Assembly: GCF_030463565.1 (NCBI RefSeq)
Contig: NC_134675.1
Span: forward strand, 18,373,862 to 18,437,861
Length of the DNA: 64,000 nucleotides
Reading direction: 5' to 3'
Source of the DNA: Pelecanus crispus
Taxonomy: Eukaryota; Chordata; Aves; Pelecaniformes; Pelecanidae
Each line of letters opens with the position of its first letter. Position 1 is the stretch's first letter. Below are positions 9,900 through 23,500 of the stretch, one piece after another. The translations under genes and the position numbers were made by a program. Below the pieces are notes generated by a model. The model saw only the letters and a program-made list of their open reading frames with translations, was not told the DNA's origin and made no database searches.

Positions 9900-11396
9900 C
9901 TTTTAAAATGTCAACAAGATACATTTGATTTATTTAATTATTTATAAATCACATTTATAGACTGCCAATTGTTCCTCAAGTGCAATTCACAGGCATTTAA
10001 CTTTACATTGGTAGCCTGGTAATATGCTGTCAGAAAAATCTAACTGCTGAAAGTACAGCAAACGTGTCTAACAGGAGAGATGTGTTTCACAGAAGCTGCA
10101 CAGAAAACAACACAGAGAGAAAGTTTGGATGTACTCACTTTTTAGTCCTCTCCTAGCACATGGGGCCCTGCACCTACAGCAAGGTCATTCATGTGGTAAA
10201 TCCCAAGTCTGGAACTCCATCTCAGAACTACCTAAATTACTTATTCACATCATTCTGCATCAGTAATGTTACCTGAGTTTCTGCTATGACATAGCATGTA
10301 CTCTGAAAACCATCTACTGTCTCCTTAGTTGAGACAAGTCAAAATGTAAGCTCTAAGTATTCTCCCTTCACCTTGCCTGCAGAGCCTAAGGCAGTCAGCA
10401 TCCTTGGAGCAGCACCCTACAGCTGTGTGTCAGGGGTGTGGGACATCCTGACCAGAGACCAGACCAGTGCACTGAATGGTAGCATTTCCATGGCCCATCT
10501 TTCATCATCCACCAGGTTCTTCCCTTCTCTGCTTTGTACAGAAGACTTCTCTAGTCAAAGAGCTTCAATGGAAGGTGTAAAGAACTTGTGAGCTTGTCAG
10601 CTTTTCTGTCCCTAAAATGTAAGAATGTAGGAGTATTTACTTAATTGAAGAGAACCTTACCATAAGATTACTCAGTTAGTTTGGCTTTCATATGCAGATG
10701 AGATTCAAAAGTTGTTTTATGTGAATACTCTGTCATGGAAGATCAAGATCACAATGAACAAGTCCTACAGACCAGGCCCCAAGAAAAGGTTGTTATCCAA
10801 ACCCAGGCAATCAGATATTTTCACTAGCAATTTCAGCCCCTCCAACAGCTCAAGCCAAACCACATAGGCCTTGGAAATCTAGACTAGGGCCTTTAGTTTT
10901 AAACAGTATGAGAAATTCGAGCACTAGACTGATCTTGCCTTGAATAGGTGAAATTGGAGAATGCTGCACAATGCACCATCCAGTCACTATGGTTTAATTT
11001 CGAGATGCAAGAAATTGCAAGCAGCAAGCACGTGGGACACAAAAGCACGGACCTTTGTGGCATAGCTGTGTATCCAGCAGGAAGGGAAGCCATCTTTTAG
11101 GTCCCTGAAAGGAATGACAGGAAGCCCTTGTGCAGTTTTGAGATTTATGTATCCAGTATGAGTAAGGAATTGAGAAGGACAATGTGTGATGTCACTTAGA
11201 GATGTGCCCAAAGAAAGGTGGAATAAAAGCCAGATCTGGACATGAGTGTTTGATCTACAAGCTGAAAAGTATTGCAGAGCCACAATAAGTTTAACAGATA
11301 ATTCCAGAATATAACGAAGATACTTACTTAAACATATTGCCTTATTTTTAAGCAGCTGATGACAAAACAAAAACAAAACCAACTTTTCAATACTAC
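9900..11396. other. Intergenic, nothing recognised
   Basis: About 1.5 kb of mixed-composition sequence. Open frames are short and have no recognisable domain. I see no repeat boundary. Confidence 0.5.
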
Positions 11397-11963
11397 TGTC
11401 CTGGTTTCGGCTGGGATAGAGTTAATTTTCTTCCTAGTAGCAGGCATAGTGCTGTGTTTTGGATTTAGTAGGAGAAGAATGTTGATAACACACTGATGGT
11501 TTAGTTGTTGCTAAGTACTGCTTATGCTAGTCAAGGACTTTTCAGCTTCCCATGCTCTGCCAGGACACAAGAAACTGGGAGGGGGCACAGCCAGAATAGT
11601 TGATCCAAACTGACCAAAGGGCTATTCCATACCATATGACATCATGCTCAGTATATAAACTGGGGGGAGTTGGCTGGGGAGCGGGGATCGCTGCTCGGGA
11701 ACTGTCTGGGTATCGGTCGGTGGGTGGTGAGCAATTGCATTGTGCATCACTTGCTTTGTATATTATTATTATTATCATCATTATTATATTGTTATTATTA
11801 TCATTACATTTTACTTTATTTCAATTATTAAACTGTTCTTATCTCAACCCAGGAGTGTTTCTCACTCTTACTCCTCCGATTCTCTCCCCCATCCCATTGG
11901 GGTAGGGGGAGTGAGCGAGCGGCTGCGTGGTGCTTAGTTGCTGGCTGGGGCTAAACCATGACA
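11397..11963 (+). mobile_element. Solo ERVL-type LTR, copy 2
   Basis: TGTCCTGG to CCATGACA, with perfect 5-bp target duplication ACTAC (11392-11396 and 11964-11968). The CRE position reads TGACATCA, a one-base CpG loss. The TATA-like TATATAAAC is intact, and the downstream palindrome is damaged. The ATT-rich tract and ATTAAA signal are present. Confidence 0.93.
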
Positions 11964-12240
11964 ACTACAAAGAATTCAGAAGACGAATAATTTTAGGGCT
12001 AATCTTGTATGGAAGAAGGTGCCAAAATGTTAAAAAAATATAAAAAATTACAGATAAGAGAGCAGCTCAGGAGATTGGCAGAACAGGTTTCATCAAGCCA
12101 TTCTGGATTGCTCTGCCACAAAAATAATGCTGGAGATTTCTCTCCATTAACAGACATATCCTATTTGAATGAATGACTTGTTTATACCTTGTCTAATTAA
12201 TTGAGATGTTGTCCCAACTGAAGATTTAAGAATTAATTCT

Positions 12241-13002
12241 TGTCCCCCCCCAGCAGCCAGCACCAGTCACATGGGCTGTGACCTGCAGTCTTGCTCCAGC
12301 TGCCAGTGCAGAGCCCCTCACTCACTTCACTCATGCCTATCCCTCCAGTAGCTGGTTTTTTGGGACACCCCATTCCCACCCCAGTGGCTGGCAGCTAAGA
12401 CCTCACTTGCTCTAGTAGCTTACACCATAGGCCAGGGGCCCCTACACCCCTGATCTGACTCCAGTAGCTGGCACCAAATCTACTCACGCCGGTCCCCCTA
12501 GTAGCTTGCACTTAGTCCTTGCAGCGCACATACACACAGGACAGAGAGTGCAATTACACAGCAACATAGTTAAAGGATTTAATAAAAAGATAGAACAGAC
12601 TGTGGTGATCAGGTGCAGGGCTCAGACAAGTGTATTGACTGGCCCCATTTTACACATGACCAGTCCCTTTTATACCCTTTTCTGTCTATTCCTCCTTTGT
12701 TCCTTCCCTTATTCCTTTCCCCAGCACATTCCCTCATCTGTTTGCACAGTTCCACCAATCCCTCCCTCAACATCCTGGACCCTCAGATTTGCATCCTTAT
12801 CAATTGTAAGGACCCATTCAGGACACAAAGACACTCCCAGTGCTTTGAGCATCAAAAGGGACATTGGCACTAGGAACTTCAGTACACACCAAATCTGCAC
12901 ATTGCATGTGAACTCACTAGTTGTCTCTCAGGTTTTGTGAGCTATCTCCTGACTGAGGATTTTAGATGAGCTCTACCTGGTATTCCTGTTCATACCATGA
13001 CA
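12241..13002 (-). mobile_element. Probable solo LTR of another ERV family
   Basis: On the minus strand it starts TGTCATGG and ends GGGGACA, with a TATAAAAG motif (about 12668-12677) and an ATTAAA signal (about 12566-12571). The putative R-U5 half (12241-12540) has several degenerate copies of a 'CCAGTAGCTGGCA'-like unit. Flanking bases match only partly (TTCT and TTCA), so the insertion boundaries are tentative. 11964-12240 and 13003-13713 hold nothing recognisable. Confidence 0.5.
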
Positions 13003-13713
13003 TTCAACAAAATCTGTCTGCTTCTGCTCATTTATAATAGACCTCTGACGTTCTCATCATTACTACCTGCAATACTGGTACTAGATGGGTTTCATGAGAT
13101 CTTGCATGTAGGGAGGAAAAGGCTTCATTGAAAACAGAAAGACAAAAAAGTCCCCCAACAGATAAGCTCCGTTTCAGTACTATACTATGGTAATGGTACT
13201 AGAAAATGTATGTGACAGGCACCTTATTATAAAAAGAGCTTTCCTAAAGCACCCAGAAATAATAGGTGGAAAGGTGCTCCTTCCAGCCTGGTGAAGCAGC
13301 TGGAAAATGTTCTCAGTTATGAGAGTATGTGATGGAAGTGTGTGAAGCTTTTGACTCTTGGGCTGCACAAGGACTTGGAGCCCTGTTCACCATGTTAAAA
13401 TATTTACAGAGATACAGCAGACAGTGAACTGTTCTGTGCATGTAACCTAGGGCCCCCATTTGTTTGGTATGAAACAGGTATGGTGGCATCCTCTAGCAGT
13501 CAAAACAGTTCATTTGTCTTCAGGAAGTATCTGGCCTTGACCTTCTTTGCCCTGCTACAAAAGTGAGACTTTACAGTGGATCAAAGAAGCCTTAAGAAAA
13601 TCTCGAAGAGGCATCCATTCTGATTTTACTGCATCATTACAATATGATCCACTGCTATATGAAGTAAATACCCAGTTGATATGATTTTAGGGTACCATCT
13701 TGTTATCCTGCAC

Positions 13714-13768
13714 ATAGAATCATAGAATCGTTTAGGTTGGAAAAGACCTTTAAGATCATCCAGTCCAT
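13714..13768 (-). mobile_element. CR1 3'-tail fragment
   Basis: A 55-bp piece that matches the CR1 tail at 735-790 almost base for base, in minus orientation. This is a severely 5'-truncated insertion. 13769-14440 has no feature I recognise. Confidence 0.8.
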
Positions 13769-14444
13769 GCCTGTAAGCCACATGATATTATTATACTACC
13801 CAGGTGATAGAAAAAGACAGAACACAGAAGATTTTTTTTTCCCCCCTAAGTCCAATTTCTCAATACAGTTGCTGCAGTTGTATTTCAGCTCCCTCTGAAG
13901 AGAGGAGACTCTAAGTGAAATAATTACAGACCTTGTCCGAGTAAGCCAACCTTCTAAAGCACAGAAAATACAACAGAGCATTCACTGATTTATCTGTAGT
14001 GAAGAGAAGAAGCTGAGAATATACTCAGGCAAACCCCTATCTGTTTCCTTCTCTATAGTCTCTCGGAGGAAAATATTTTTCCCACTTTATTTTTCTGTGG
14101 TTTATGTTAGCATTGCTAAATATATGGTGACCCAGTATTTATCTCAGTAAGTAGCTCTGAGACCTTTGTGATTTTTACCACTTCCCTCTAGGAATTTTAT
14201 AGATCAAAACAGATTGCTGCAACCCCAGTGGATTTCAGTTACATCAGAGGCCCATTGCATTCCTCCCTCTCACTTGTAACCACTAATTTGATTAACAAGA
14301 AATGCTCTGTCATAAAATAGCCTGAAGAGTAACATTGTACTTTTGCAAAAGTAGGAATTTGACATACTGTTTTGTATAAAAGAACTTCCCAATGTCACAC
14401 TAGCTTTAGTAAGAAAAAAATCATAATCTATCAGTCCCTTCTGA

Positions 14445-14820
14445 AAAGAAAGCTTGCATGCCTATATAAAATTAATTAAAATTAACTAACTGATGACTCT
14501 TTACACATGTTGTGTGACATGTATACATACATGTGGCCATCCAACTAAGCAGTGTGTGGGAGGCTTATCCTTTGCTCAGCCCCCAAGTTTACCACAACAG
14601 TTTGCATTAGGCATGCTCTATGCAAACAAGAAATATTCAACTCAATACAAGGGTGGCTGGGTGAAATTCCCAAACTTGAATTACCCAGAGGTTGTAATGA
14701 AGTTACCAAATGGATGATCTGGCTTCCATCTTATTTTCTCCCCCTGTCCTGTTGAGGAGGGGGAGGGAGTGAGTGAGCAGCTCGGTGGATGTTTGGCCTT
14801 AGCCAAGGTTAACCCACCAT
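14445..14820 (+). mobile_element. LTR-like segment ending in AACCCACCATA
   Basis: A plus-strand TATATAAAA motif near 14462 is followed about 350 bp later by a G-rich segment and a TTAACCCACCATA end, which is the end type of a common avian ERV LTR family. The left boundary and target duplication are not resolved. Low confidence beyond the 3' end. 14821-15442 has no recognised feature. Confidence 0.4.
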
Positions 14821-15442
14821 AGTCACCTAAGGAACTTTCATACCCTTTGTCTAGTCTACAGAGAAAAAAAAATCAGTGTTTCTAAACTTGTTGTGTTAGG
14901 ATAACAAGTTAGCTCTTTTAGCACAGGTGGAACCACAATCTTTTTTAAAAAGTACTTTAGGTTCTCAACTTCCCTGGACACCCTTCAGGATAGTGTTAGG
15001 GAATTTTTTTGTACCCCTCGAGGTGAATTAAATACACGTTTGTGCTTAAATATAAAAAAAGAAAAAATGAACAATGCATTGGACAGAGTCCTACTGCCAT
15101 AAGCAGTTCTACAAGGAGTCTGCAAAGATCCAACATGAGCCAATTTCTTATATACACTTATACCTGCACTTATCATGTGAGCATGGGGCACCTTAACCTG
15201 GTGTTTGGTTCTGTTTACCAAAAGCAGCCCCATAGCTCTCAAGACAATACTGCAGCATTTCTTATCTCATCACCAAGGGAAACTTCACTCCCTTGCAGGG
15301 AATCATTCTGTCTCCAGCATTCCTACTTCCAGCCAGTTTAACCCCTTCTGCAGTTGGGCTTTCTTGCCCTCCATGCCAGATCATTCCTTGGTCAGGAATT
15401 ACCACTGCTGAGCAGTTACAATTTTAATTTCCCCTTCAGTGG

Positions 15443-16011
15443 TGTCGTGGTTTAACCCCAGCCAGCAACTAAGCACCACGCAGCCACTTGCTCACTCCCC
15501 CTACCCCGATGGGATGGGGGAGAGAATTGGAGGAGTAAGAGTGAGAAACACTCCTGGGTTGAGATAAGAACAGTTTAATAATTGAAATAAAGTAAAATAG
15601 TAATGATAATAATAACAATATAATAAGGATAACAATGATAATAATGTACAAAGCAAGTGATGCACAATGCAATTGCTCACCACCCACCGACCGATACCCA
15701 GACAGCTCCCGAGCAGCAATCGCTGCCCCCTGGCCAACTCCCCCCAGTTTATATACTGAGCATGACGTCATATGGTATGGAATAGCCCTTTGGTCAGTTT
15801 GGATCAACTATTCTGGCTGTGCCCCCTCCCAGTTTCTTGTGCACCTGGCAGAGCATGGGAAGCTGAAAAATCCTTGACTAGCATAAGCAGTACTTAGCAA
15901 CAACTAAAACATTAGTGTGTTATCAACATTATTGTCATCCTAAATCCAAAACACAGCACTATGCCAGCTACTAGGAAGAAAATTAACTCTGTCCCAGCCG
16001 AAACCAGGACA
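15443..16011 (-). mobile_element. Solo ERVL-type LTR, copy 3
   Basis: Minus orientation, TGTCGTGG to CCAGGACA on the plus strand. Flanking bases AGTGG (15438-15442) and AATGG (16012-16016) match at four of five. It has an intact CRE TGACGTCA at 15763-15770 and a TATATA motif beside it. Together with copy 2 it forms an inverted pair about 3.5 kb apart. Confidence 0.9.
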
Positions 16012-19000
16012 AATGGTCAAAAAGGGCATGTTTTTCCAGTCATGTTAGCTCTGTGAAATTAAAGCAGAAACAGTTCTAATCCTTATTAGAAAACTCGTTA
16101 TGAAGCTAGGGTGCCTGACACTAGGTTAGTTGGCCATAAAGGGCCTAGCTTTCCCATATGCTTTACCTCAGCTAGTTAAGCACATATTAAAGGCAAAGCA
16201 CCTACACATCAGACTCTCCAAGGAAACACAGAAACTTATAACCACAAGCCCTCTGTCCTAGCAAAGACAAGATATCTTCCCTGAAGGAAAAGGTACATAA
16301 AGGATGTGGTTATGTGGCAGTTAAAATATAATGTGAAAAACTACGGTAATTTTAGACTTCTGTTGGATAGGGTTTCAATAAGAAGATAATGTTGATGAAA
16401 ACATACTTTCTCTGCCTTTGCTGTCCCTGAAAGGCAGGAGTGGTGTTTGAATTCAGAGCTTTCCTAGTTGAGAGCATTGCTGAAAATAAACACATCTACA
16501 GCTTTGTGCCAGCATCCAGATCCTGCTGGAAAACAATTTCAGAATTGGTCAGGTTTGTAAAACAACTGAGCCAAAAACTGTGGAATGAGCCTGTAGGAAG
16601 TGGAGATGCCCCAGCCTCTGGCCCCCTGCAGTAACAGTTCTGGAATTAATCCATGAATGCCAGCAACTGCATGTCCCATTTGGCAAATGTATACTGTAGC
16701 TTGTGAAAACATGAAAAACATGTTAGACTCACAGACATAGCTGCATGTGAAGAAACTTGCGGGCAAAGAGCTTTTGATGCAGCAGGTTTTAGTTATCATT
16801 AATACAATGACATTTATTCTGTCTCCATTATATCCAGAGCTCATATTACAAGAAAGCTTTTGAAGCGCATTTAGACTGTAAAATCGTTACATTAAAAAGC
16901 AATGCACTAATAAAATGCTTATTCCAGTACTCTGTACATTAATGCCTTTTTTAAATAATGATTTGCTGCATGCTCAGCACTGATGCTGTATAAAATTTCT
17001 AGAAAAGGATTTAGTAACTGGTTCCCAAGGAGTTGTGGTAATTTTCTTTTTTCTGCTGTGACCTTCCTATCATTCCACCAGTTGAGTCCTCTCTAAAAAG
17101 TAGGACTATATTGTATCCAAGCTGCACTGCAGGAAAAAGATAAGCAGCTGCTTTGGTTAATAAGAACTGAAATGCATGGGATTTTCTGTTGATATAGAAG
17201 ATTTTCTTTCTCAACTTTTTCCGGGCAAAAAGAACCTTCCTAGGAATATGACTTATATTGCAGGCAAGAAGGAGTGGTTTATGGACAGCAGTCCCCAGGA
17301 AAATAACGATGACCCCACCATTCACAGGGTTGTCCATCATGGAACAAAGTAGAAACACGAAATTGCTGCCCCTGGTTTCTTAAGAGTGCAAATGGGATGA
17401 GGACTCAGATAAGCCTTCAGTTGTATCTGGGCCTCGAATCCAGCAATGCATGCATAAAAATAAATAGAACTTAAGCTGAGAAAGAAGGAGAATGAGAAGA
17501 ACTAGTTATGCAACCATTAAAGAATGTTACTATGATACAACTAATTAGATGCACCCTATTTCAGCAGGAGGAGTATTTAAAAAGGAACTAAAAAATGCTG
17601 TAGAACATATGGAGAGTAGGATATGCGCTGCATATTTGATAAGCACAGAGAGTAGAATCAAACTGAAAACCCATCTAATCTTTCATTTTCCTCGAACCAG
17701 AACTAAATCAGGCACTATTATTTTAAGGTCTTTTTTAACTCAAATTATCACTGAACAAACACATTTTTAAACAACATGGTGTAACTATAAAACTGGCATC
17801 TCCTATGAGGAATGACTTAAACGTGCAGGCTCAACCTCTTCCACTCTCCCTTTGTCCACTGCTGCTCCACTCTCCCCCTGACCCAGTGATTTACCAGCAC
17901 ATGCCACATACGCCCTCCTGTCTTACACCGTAATACAGTGTCCCCCTGAGACATTAGCACAGACCTGATCAGAATGAGCATTATTCTGTAGTAGCCAAAG
18001 ATTAGCCCCAGCTAAACTTCTTGGGTTTGGAGAGGCCCTGCCATGTCTGGCTTGCACTCCCACTGCAGACCACTGCACACAGTTAACCTCAGTATCCCAC
18101 ACACACCTGGCTCCCCTCCAGCTGCCCCTCACTCTGCCCTGCTGCTAGCACATGGATGGCCTGAGCTGGCTTCCCCTTGCACCTTCTGTGCAAGGTTTAG
18201 GAAGGTGGGGAAAAGCTACTGTGCTGTAAATGTGATGGGGCAAGGGAGGGGGAAAATGGCTCTGAAACCCCAATGTGGCTGGAGTATTGTGCTCCATGCC
18301 TGCCCCCATTGCAGAACCCTTTAGAATTTTAGTGGTTTGTGTTTTCCCATGTGAACCACTTCAGGGTTCCCAGACTGGTTACCACACTGCTATTTATTTG
18401 CCAGAGCTGGAATAATTTCAGTCTCAGCTGACCCAAAAACTTCACTGAAAATGTTTCAGCTCAGACTCTGTCCTTGGTAGAGAAAGTGCGCAACAGGCTG
18501 GAGGTGTGTGTGTGTGAATTTTATAAGTAACCAAAGTGAAGCTCCCACAGAAGCCATAGATACTTTCTGGGATACATTACAGAGTATGCTCAATGAGGAT
18601 GAGGAACATAGTGCTAAATATAACAACAAATTACTACTCATTTGGCAGAAAAGATTCCTCCGCCAATTTTACTGGCATAAATACTGAAGATGTAGGAACC
18701 CACTGTAATGGGGAGGACAGTGGGAGGGGGGTAAATAGCCTTAATTTAGGATCAAGCAGATCCTTCAACATCTTCAGAGTCTGACCAAAATCATGCTTTT
18801 TCACACTAAGACAGGAAAATGCCCAAGCCTCAGACAGTCTTTTCAATATGAAAAATGCAGAGGAAAAAAATATTTATGGCAAATGATTCCTATAAGAAAT
18901 AGATGCATTTCCATAGAAATAAAATGTTATTGCTAATGATTCCTACAGGAAAGCATATATACAGCAACCAGTTATGAATTGCATGTTTTACTGAAGGAAA

Positions 19001-19292
19001 AAAGCTTAAAGAGGAAAAAGTTTCCAGTACATCTTGTATCAGAAAGACAGAGTATCTTTTTGCAATTGGAAAACAAATCCTGAAGATGCTGAAGACGAAA
19101 CTAAATCAATAGTACTGGTATTTGTAATGTAGTTGGCCAATGGCTTGAGAAACCTCAATTCTTGCAGGTTAAAGTGGGATTGGAGGAAAAAATATGCAGA
19201 AAACATTGCGCAAAAATGTCAATGGCTCCATGAAAACACACGTGTACTTGGTTTAAGTTTTTAAGAATATTTGGCTGGCTCATATCCATGAG
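16012..19292. other. Intergenic, nothing recognised
   Basis: About 3.3 kb without a recognisable gene or repeat. Open frames here (the longest just over 100 codons, at 17011-17358) have no domain signature and average composition, so I do not call them. Confidence 0.5.
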
Positions 19293-19867
19293 TGTCGTGG
19301 TTTAACCCCAGCCAGCAACTAAGCACCACGCAGCCGCTCGCTCACTCCCCCTACCCCGATGGGATGGGGGAGAGAATCGGAGGAGTAAGAGTGAGAAACA
19401 CTCCTGGGTTGAGATAAGAACAGTTTAATAACTGAAATAAAGTAAAATTGTAATGATAATAATAACAATATAATAATGATAATAATAATAATAATAATAA
19501 TATACAAAGCAAGTGATGCACAATGCAATTGCTCACCACCCACCGACCGATACCCAGACAGTTCCTGAGCAGCGATCGCTGCTCCCTGGCCAACTCCCCC
19601 CAGTTTCTATACTGAGCATGACGTCATATGGTATGGAATAGCCCTTTGGTCAGTTTGGATCAACTATTCTGGCTGTGCCCCCTCCCAGTTTCTTGTGCAC
19701 CTGGCAGAGCATGGGAAGCTGAAAAGTCCTTGACTAGCATAAGCAGTACTTAGCAACAACTAAAACATCAGTGCGTTATCAACATTCTTCTCCTACTAAA
19801 TCCAAAACACAGCACTATGCCTGCTACTAGGAAGAAAATTAACTCTGTCCCAGCCGAAACCAGGACA
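19293..19867 (-). mobile_element. Solo ERVL-type LTR, copy 4
   Basis: TGTCGTGG to CCAGGACA on the plus strand, with perfect 5-bp target duplication ATGAG (19288-19292 and 19868-19872). The CRE is intact (19619-19626), as is the palindrome GAGCAGCGATCGCTGCTC (19567-19584). It lies immediately upstream of a CR1 copy. Confidence 0.93.
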
Positions 19868-20505
19868 ATGAGCCAGCGATGCACCCTCACAGCAAAGAAG
19901 GCTAATGGTATCCTGGGCTACGTTAGGCAGAGCATCACCAGCAGGTCAAGGGAGGTGATCCTTTCCCTCTTCTCAGCACTGGTGAGGCCACACCTGGAGT
20001 ACTATGTCCAGTTCTGGGCTCCCCAGTACAGGAGAAACATGGAGTTACTGGAGCAAGTCCAGCGCAGGGCCACAAAGATGATTAAGGGACTGGAGCCTCT
20101 TTCATATGAGGAAAAGCTGAGAGAGCTGGGGCTGTTTAGCCTAGAGAAGAGAAGGCTCAGGGGGGAACTTATCAATGTGTATAAATATCTGATAGGAGGG
20201 AATGAAGAAGAGGGAGCCAGACTTTTCTTAGTAGCACACACTGACAGGACAAGAGTCAATGGGCACAAACTGAAACACATGAAATTCCATCTGAACACAA
20301 GAAAACACTTGTTTTACTGTGAGGGTTGTCAAGCACTGGAACAGATTGCCCAGAGAGGTTGTGGAGTCTCCATCCTTGGAGATATTTAAAATCTGATTGG
20401 ACATGGTCCTGGGCAGCCTGCTCTAGGTGACCCTGCTTGAGCAGGGGGATTGGATCAGATGATCTCAAAAGGTCCCTTACAACCTCAACCATCCTGTGAT
20501 TCTGT
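19868..20505 (+). mobile_element. CR1 LINE 3' end, divergent subfamily
   Basis: Plus-strand CR1 that begins within the last third of ORF2 (ATGAGCCAGCG) and reaches the tail with TGTGATTCTGT near 20500. Its reading frame (to 20389) has [22 protein letters not shown] and [17 protein letters not shown], clearly CR1 but of another subfamily than the copies at 1.0-1.7 and 27-29 kb. The catalytic domain is absent. Confidence 0.85.
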
Positions 20506-23500
20506 CTTGTTTGAAAAATGTCATTTTCAGCTCATTTATGTTAATGGTGAAAAAAGGGAAGGCTTGAATATACACTTACATGGTTTCACTGTTCTCTGCC
20601 TTCCAGTGACATTTTGCTCTCCTTGTTTAACAGCCATTTTGTTCAAAGGGAAGATATATGTATCACATCCTTTCATGGAGGCCTTGTTTCTGCTCCTTCA
20701 TATTCTTGATTTTAGAACTTCTAAAATTAAACTTCTAATGGAAGTTTTGGAAGTAGATGTAGTAGTTATATGAAAATACGCATATTTTATTCATTGTTCA
20801 AAGATCCAGAAGGGTCAAAGTTAAATTTTCTTTCATGAGAATTCTTCAGTGGGAAAGTTTGTGCAGAAAAGATGAAGTTATGTGTCTGCTCTATTCCATA
20901 GTGCCTGAGAGCCTCACAAAGCTTCACTACTCTCTCTCAGGAAGCTTGCTCTGTTTGCCTTCTGTCAACATGCAATGCAAATTGGCAATGATTATTCCTA
21001 GTCTGTGTATAGTTGTAGGCTAAAATAATAGCATGCAGGCCTGAAAAACAGGAAACTTAATTACTAGAATGATGCAATTAAAATAATAAGGTGATTGAGA
21101 GTGCAACTAGTAAACAACTAGATAATAGACCAATGAGAAGAATGTCTGGAGTCCATCAAAGGACTAAGAGAGGCCTCTACAAGACACCTGTGATATTGTA
21201 TGATAAATACATCCAAACATTGTACTCAAAGATGCATGGCATGAACTGAACACATGGTACTGCTAATGACAGGTGCTTGAGTACATGCTTAGAACAAGGA
21301 TAAAATAATTACCCAGTTAAAAATGTGTGCTAAATGCACAATAGAAGATAACACCCAAAAGGCATGATGTAAAGTATAAGGGATTGATCAAACATAAGTC
21401 CTAGCGAGCCAATGATGTGAGACTCCTTCAGTAGCTTTCATGTCATTTTATCAACACCTGGATGCTATTAGTGAGCTCTGACTAAGAACAACTTGAGGAG
21501 AAACGGTTAATTGTAAAGCGCAATACATTATACTTAGTATGTCACTGCTCTTTCTGAGCAAAATGCCCTTTATGAGAGGAATAAAGTTAACATAATTTAT
21601 ATTAAAAATTATTATTATTATTATGGAAAAGAAAACAGGGCAATTATTTTTATTCATGCCCATATTCTGGCAATGACAATTTAGTTTTCTAATGCCTGTG
21701 GGACCCTGCTGAAGAGCTCTAAATGGTATTATCAACCATGCCTCAGAAAAATCAGTACAGCTCACACACCAGTAGCATGCTGGCAGGGCAGCAGCAGAAA
21801 GAGAAACAGGGAAGAGCCACTTTAAATCATACACCCTTGTATGTTGCTTTTCCTGTTCCAGGGTAGTTATCAGTGTGATAAAGTCAATAGGGTTACCTCA
21901 GAGATTAATTTAGCCTATTATCTGCAGAATTTTTCAATAACCTTGTTGTTGCTATCACTTTATCACCACTTGAAGACATTCATGGCATATGGGATGTACT
22001 AAACACACAAATCCTTCAATTACTCACCAAATGCTGTGAAACTTGTAGGTGGCTTGGCACTCAAGCACTTGCAGTTCCTGATTACTAGCAGAATGCCATG
22101 TATGAGCCCACAGTGTACTTGAGAAATTTGTAGCTAAAGTAATTAGCATGGATTGAGAGAGTTGAAATATTTCAGATTTTTCCATAGGTCTATCACTAAA
22201 TGTATATTAGGATATGAGTGTATAATAGCTAGTTCTGAGTGTGTTTATAATATCAGGTCTTCAGCTCTTTAAGGCAGAGCCCATCTCTTACAGTGTGATT
22301 ATATAGCTCCTAACAAAAGCAGACTCCAGACACATATGGGCTCCCAAGTCTCTAGCTATTGTAAAGGAAATAAATCAATTCATAAAACACAAGACTGTCT
22401 TGTCAGAAAAGGCTTTAAATAGATATATTAACCTCTGAATAAAACATTATATTGATTTAAAAATGTGTAAGCAGAAGCTTATTTAGATTTCATGTTGACA
22501 AATCACCTTTGATAAGATATACAAAGAGGAATATAGTGTATGTTAGAACTCATGTCAAAGAATTATTTAGGAAGTCCTGAGGGGAAAAGAGATCATATGA
22601 ACAACTGGGAAAGTGTCATAAGAAAGCAAGGAGACTATCCTGCAATATAGGTTATGACAACTGGGACTGAGTATATTATTTCAGATCTACTTAAATTGGC
22701 TCAAGATAGCTTTGCCTCAGATTGAACTAGAAAAATAAATTGGGAAGGAGCTGCTTCCCCAGCTCAGAAGAGGGTGGGAAAAGCCAGGTGGCTTGGGATG
22801 TGCAGAAGGTATTTTGGGAGTTATGGATTAGAAGCACATGGAATTCTTGTTATTGTGTCATATTGCAGGGGCAGTTGCCATAGTACCATTTGCTGCTAAG
22901 AACATATTTCTATAACATAGCATCAGGTCAAAACATTTATAAGAGGATTTTTCAGAGCCAATTCAAACATAACAGTACCCTGCACATAACTGCTGAGAAG
23001 CATGAGATGTAACTCACATATGCCAGCCCCAAACCAGAATTAGGTTCAGTAATTTTGATGCAGCCATATGGTGTTAGACATGAGGTTCTATAAAAATTGA
23101 AGTAGTTTGTGACATTTAGTCCATCTCACCTGTACCTTATTTTGGGAGACAAAGAAAACAGAATTTGGACTGTGAAGCATCCCATTTTAAAACAGAAGCT
23201 TTTGCTTGTTAGATTTTGTAGAATAGTAGAACAATTAAGACAAAACAATGACCTGAAACTATTTTCCCCTCGCCCACCAATTTTTCTGTCTTAGGGAACC
23301 TGGCAGCTTTCTGTGCTCCCTCCAATGCAGAAAAGAGATTTCGGAGTCCCAAAGCAGGACTTCTGCCCTCTCCACAGCTGTCTTCCAAACTTGACTTGCA
23401 ATTCAGCTTCCAGGTTGAAACCAGCAAGGCCATAATCAGAAACAGGACAAAAGCACTGTGACAAAATTGCCCCTTTCGGGCACAGAAATAACTTGCCCCA

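Noticed and set aside
11600..11905. Recurrent 70-110-codon frames with Ile/Leu runs in each ERVL LTR
   Set aside because: They translate the ATT/TTA-rich tract of the LTR. The same frame in every copy reflects shared descent; several copies carry different breaks, so no selection for coding is apparent.
12506..12940. 144-codon plus-strand open frame
   Set aside because: Lies antisense in a putative LTR and shows no protein domain.
17011..17358. 115-codon minus-strand open frame
   Set aside because: No recognisable domain, no paralog in the window, and typical of chance frames in AT-leaning intergenic DNA.
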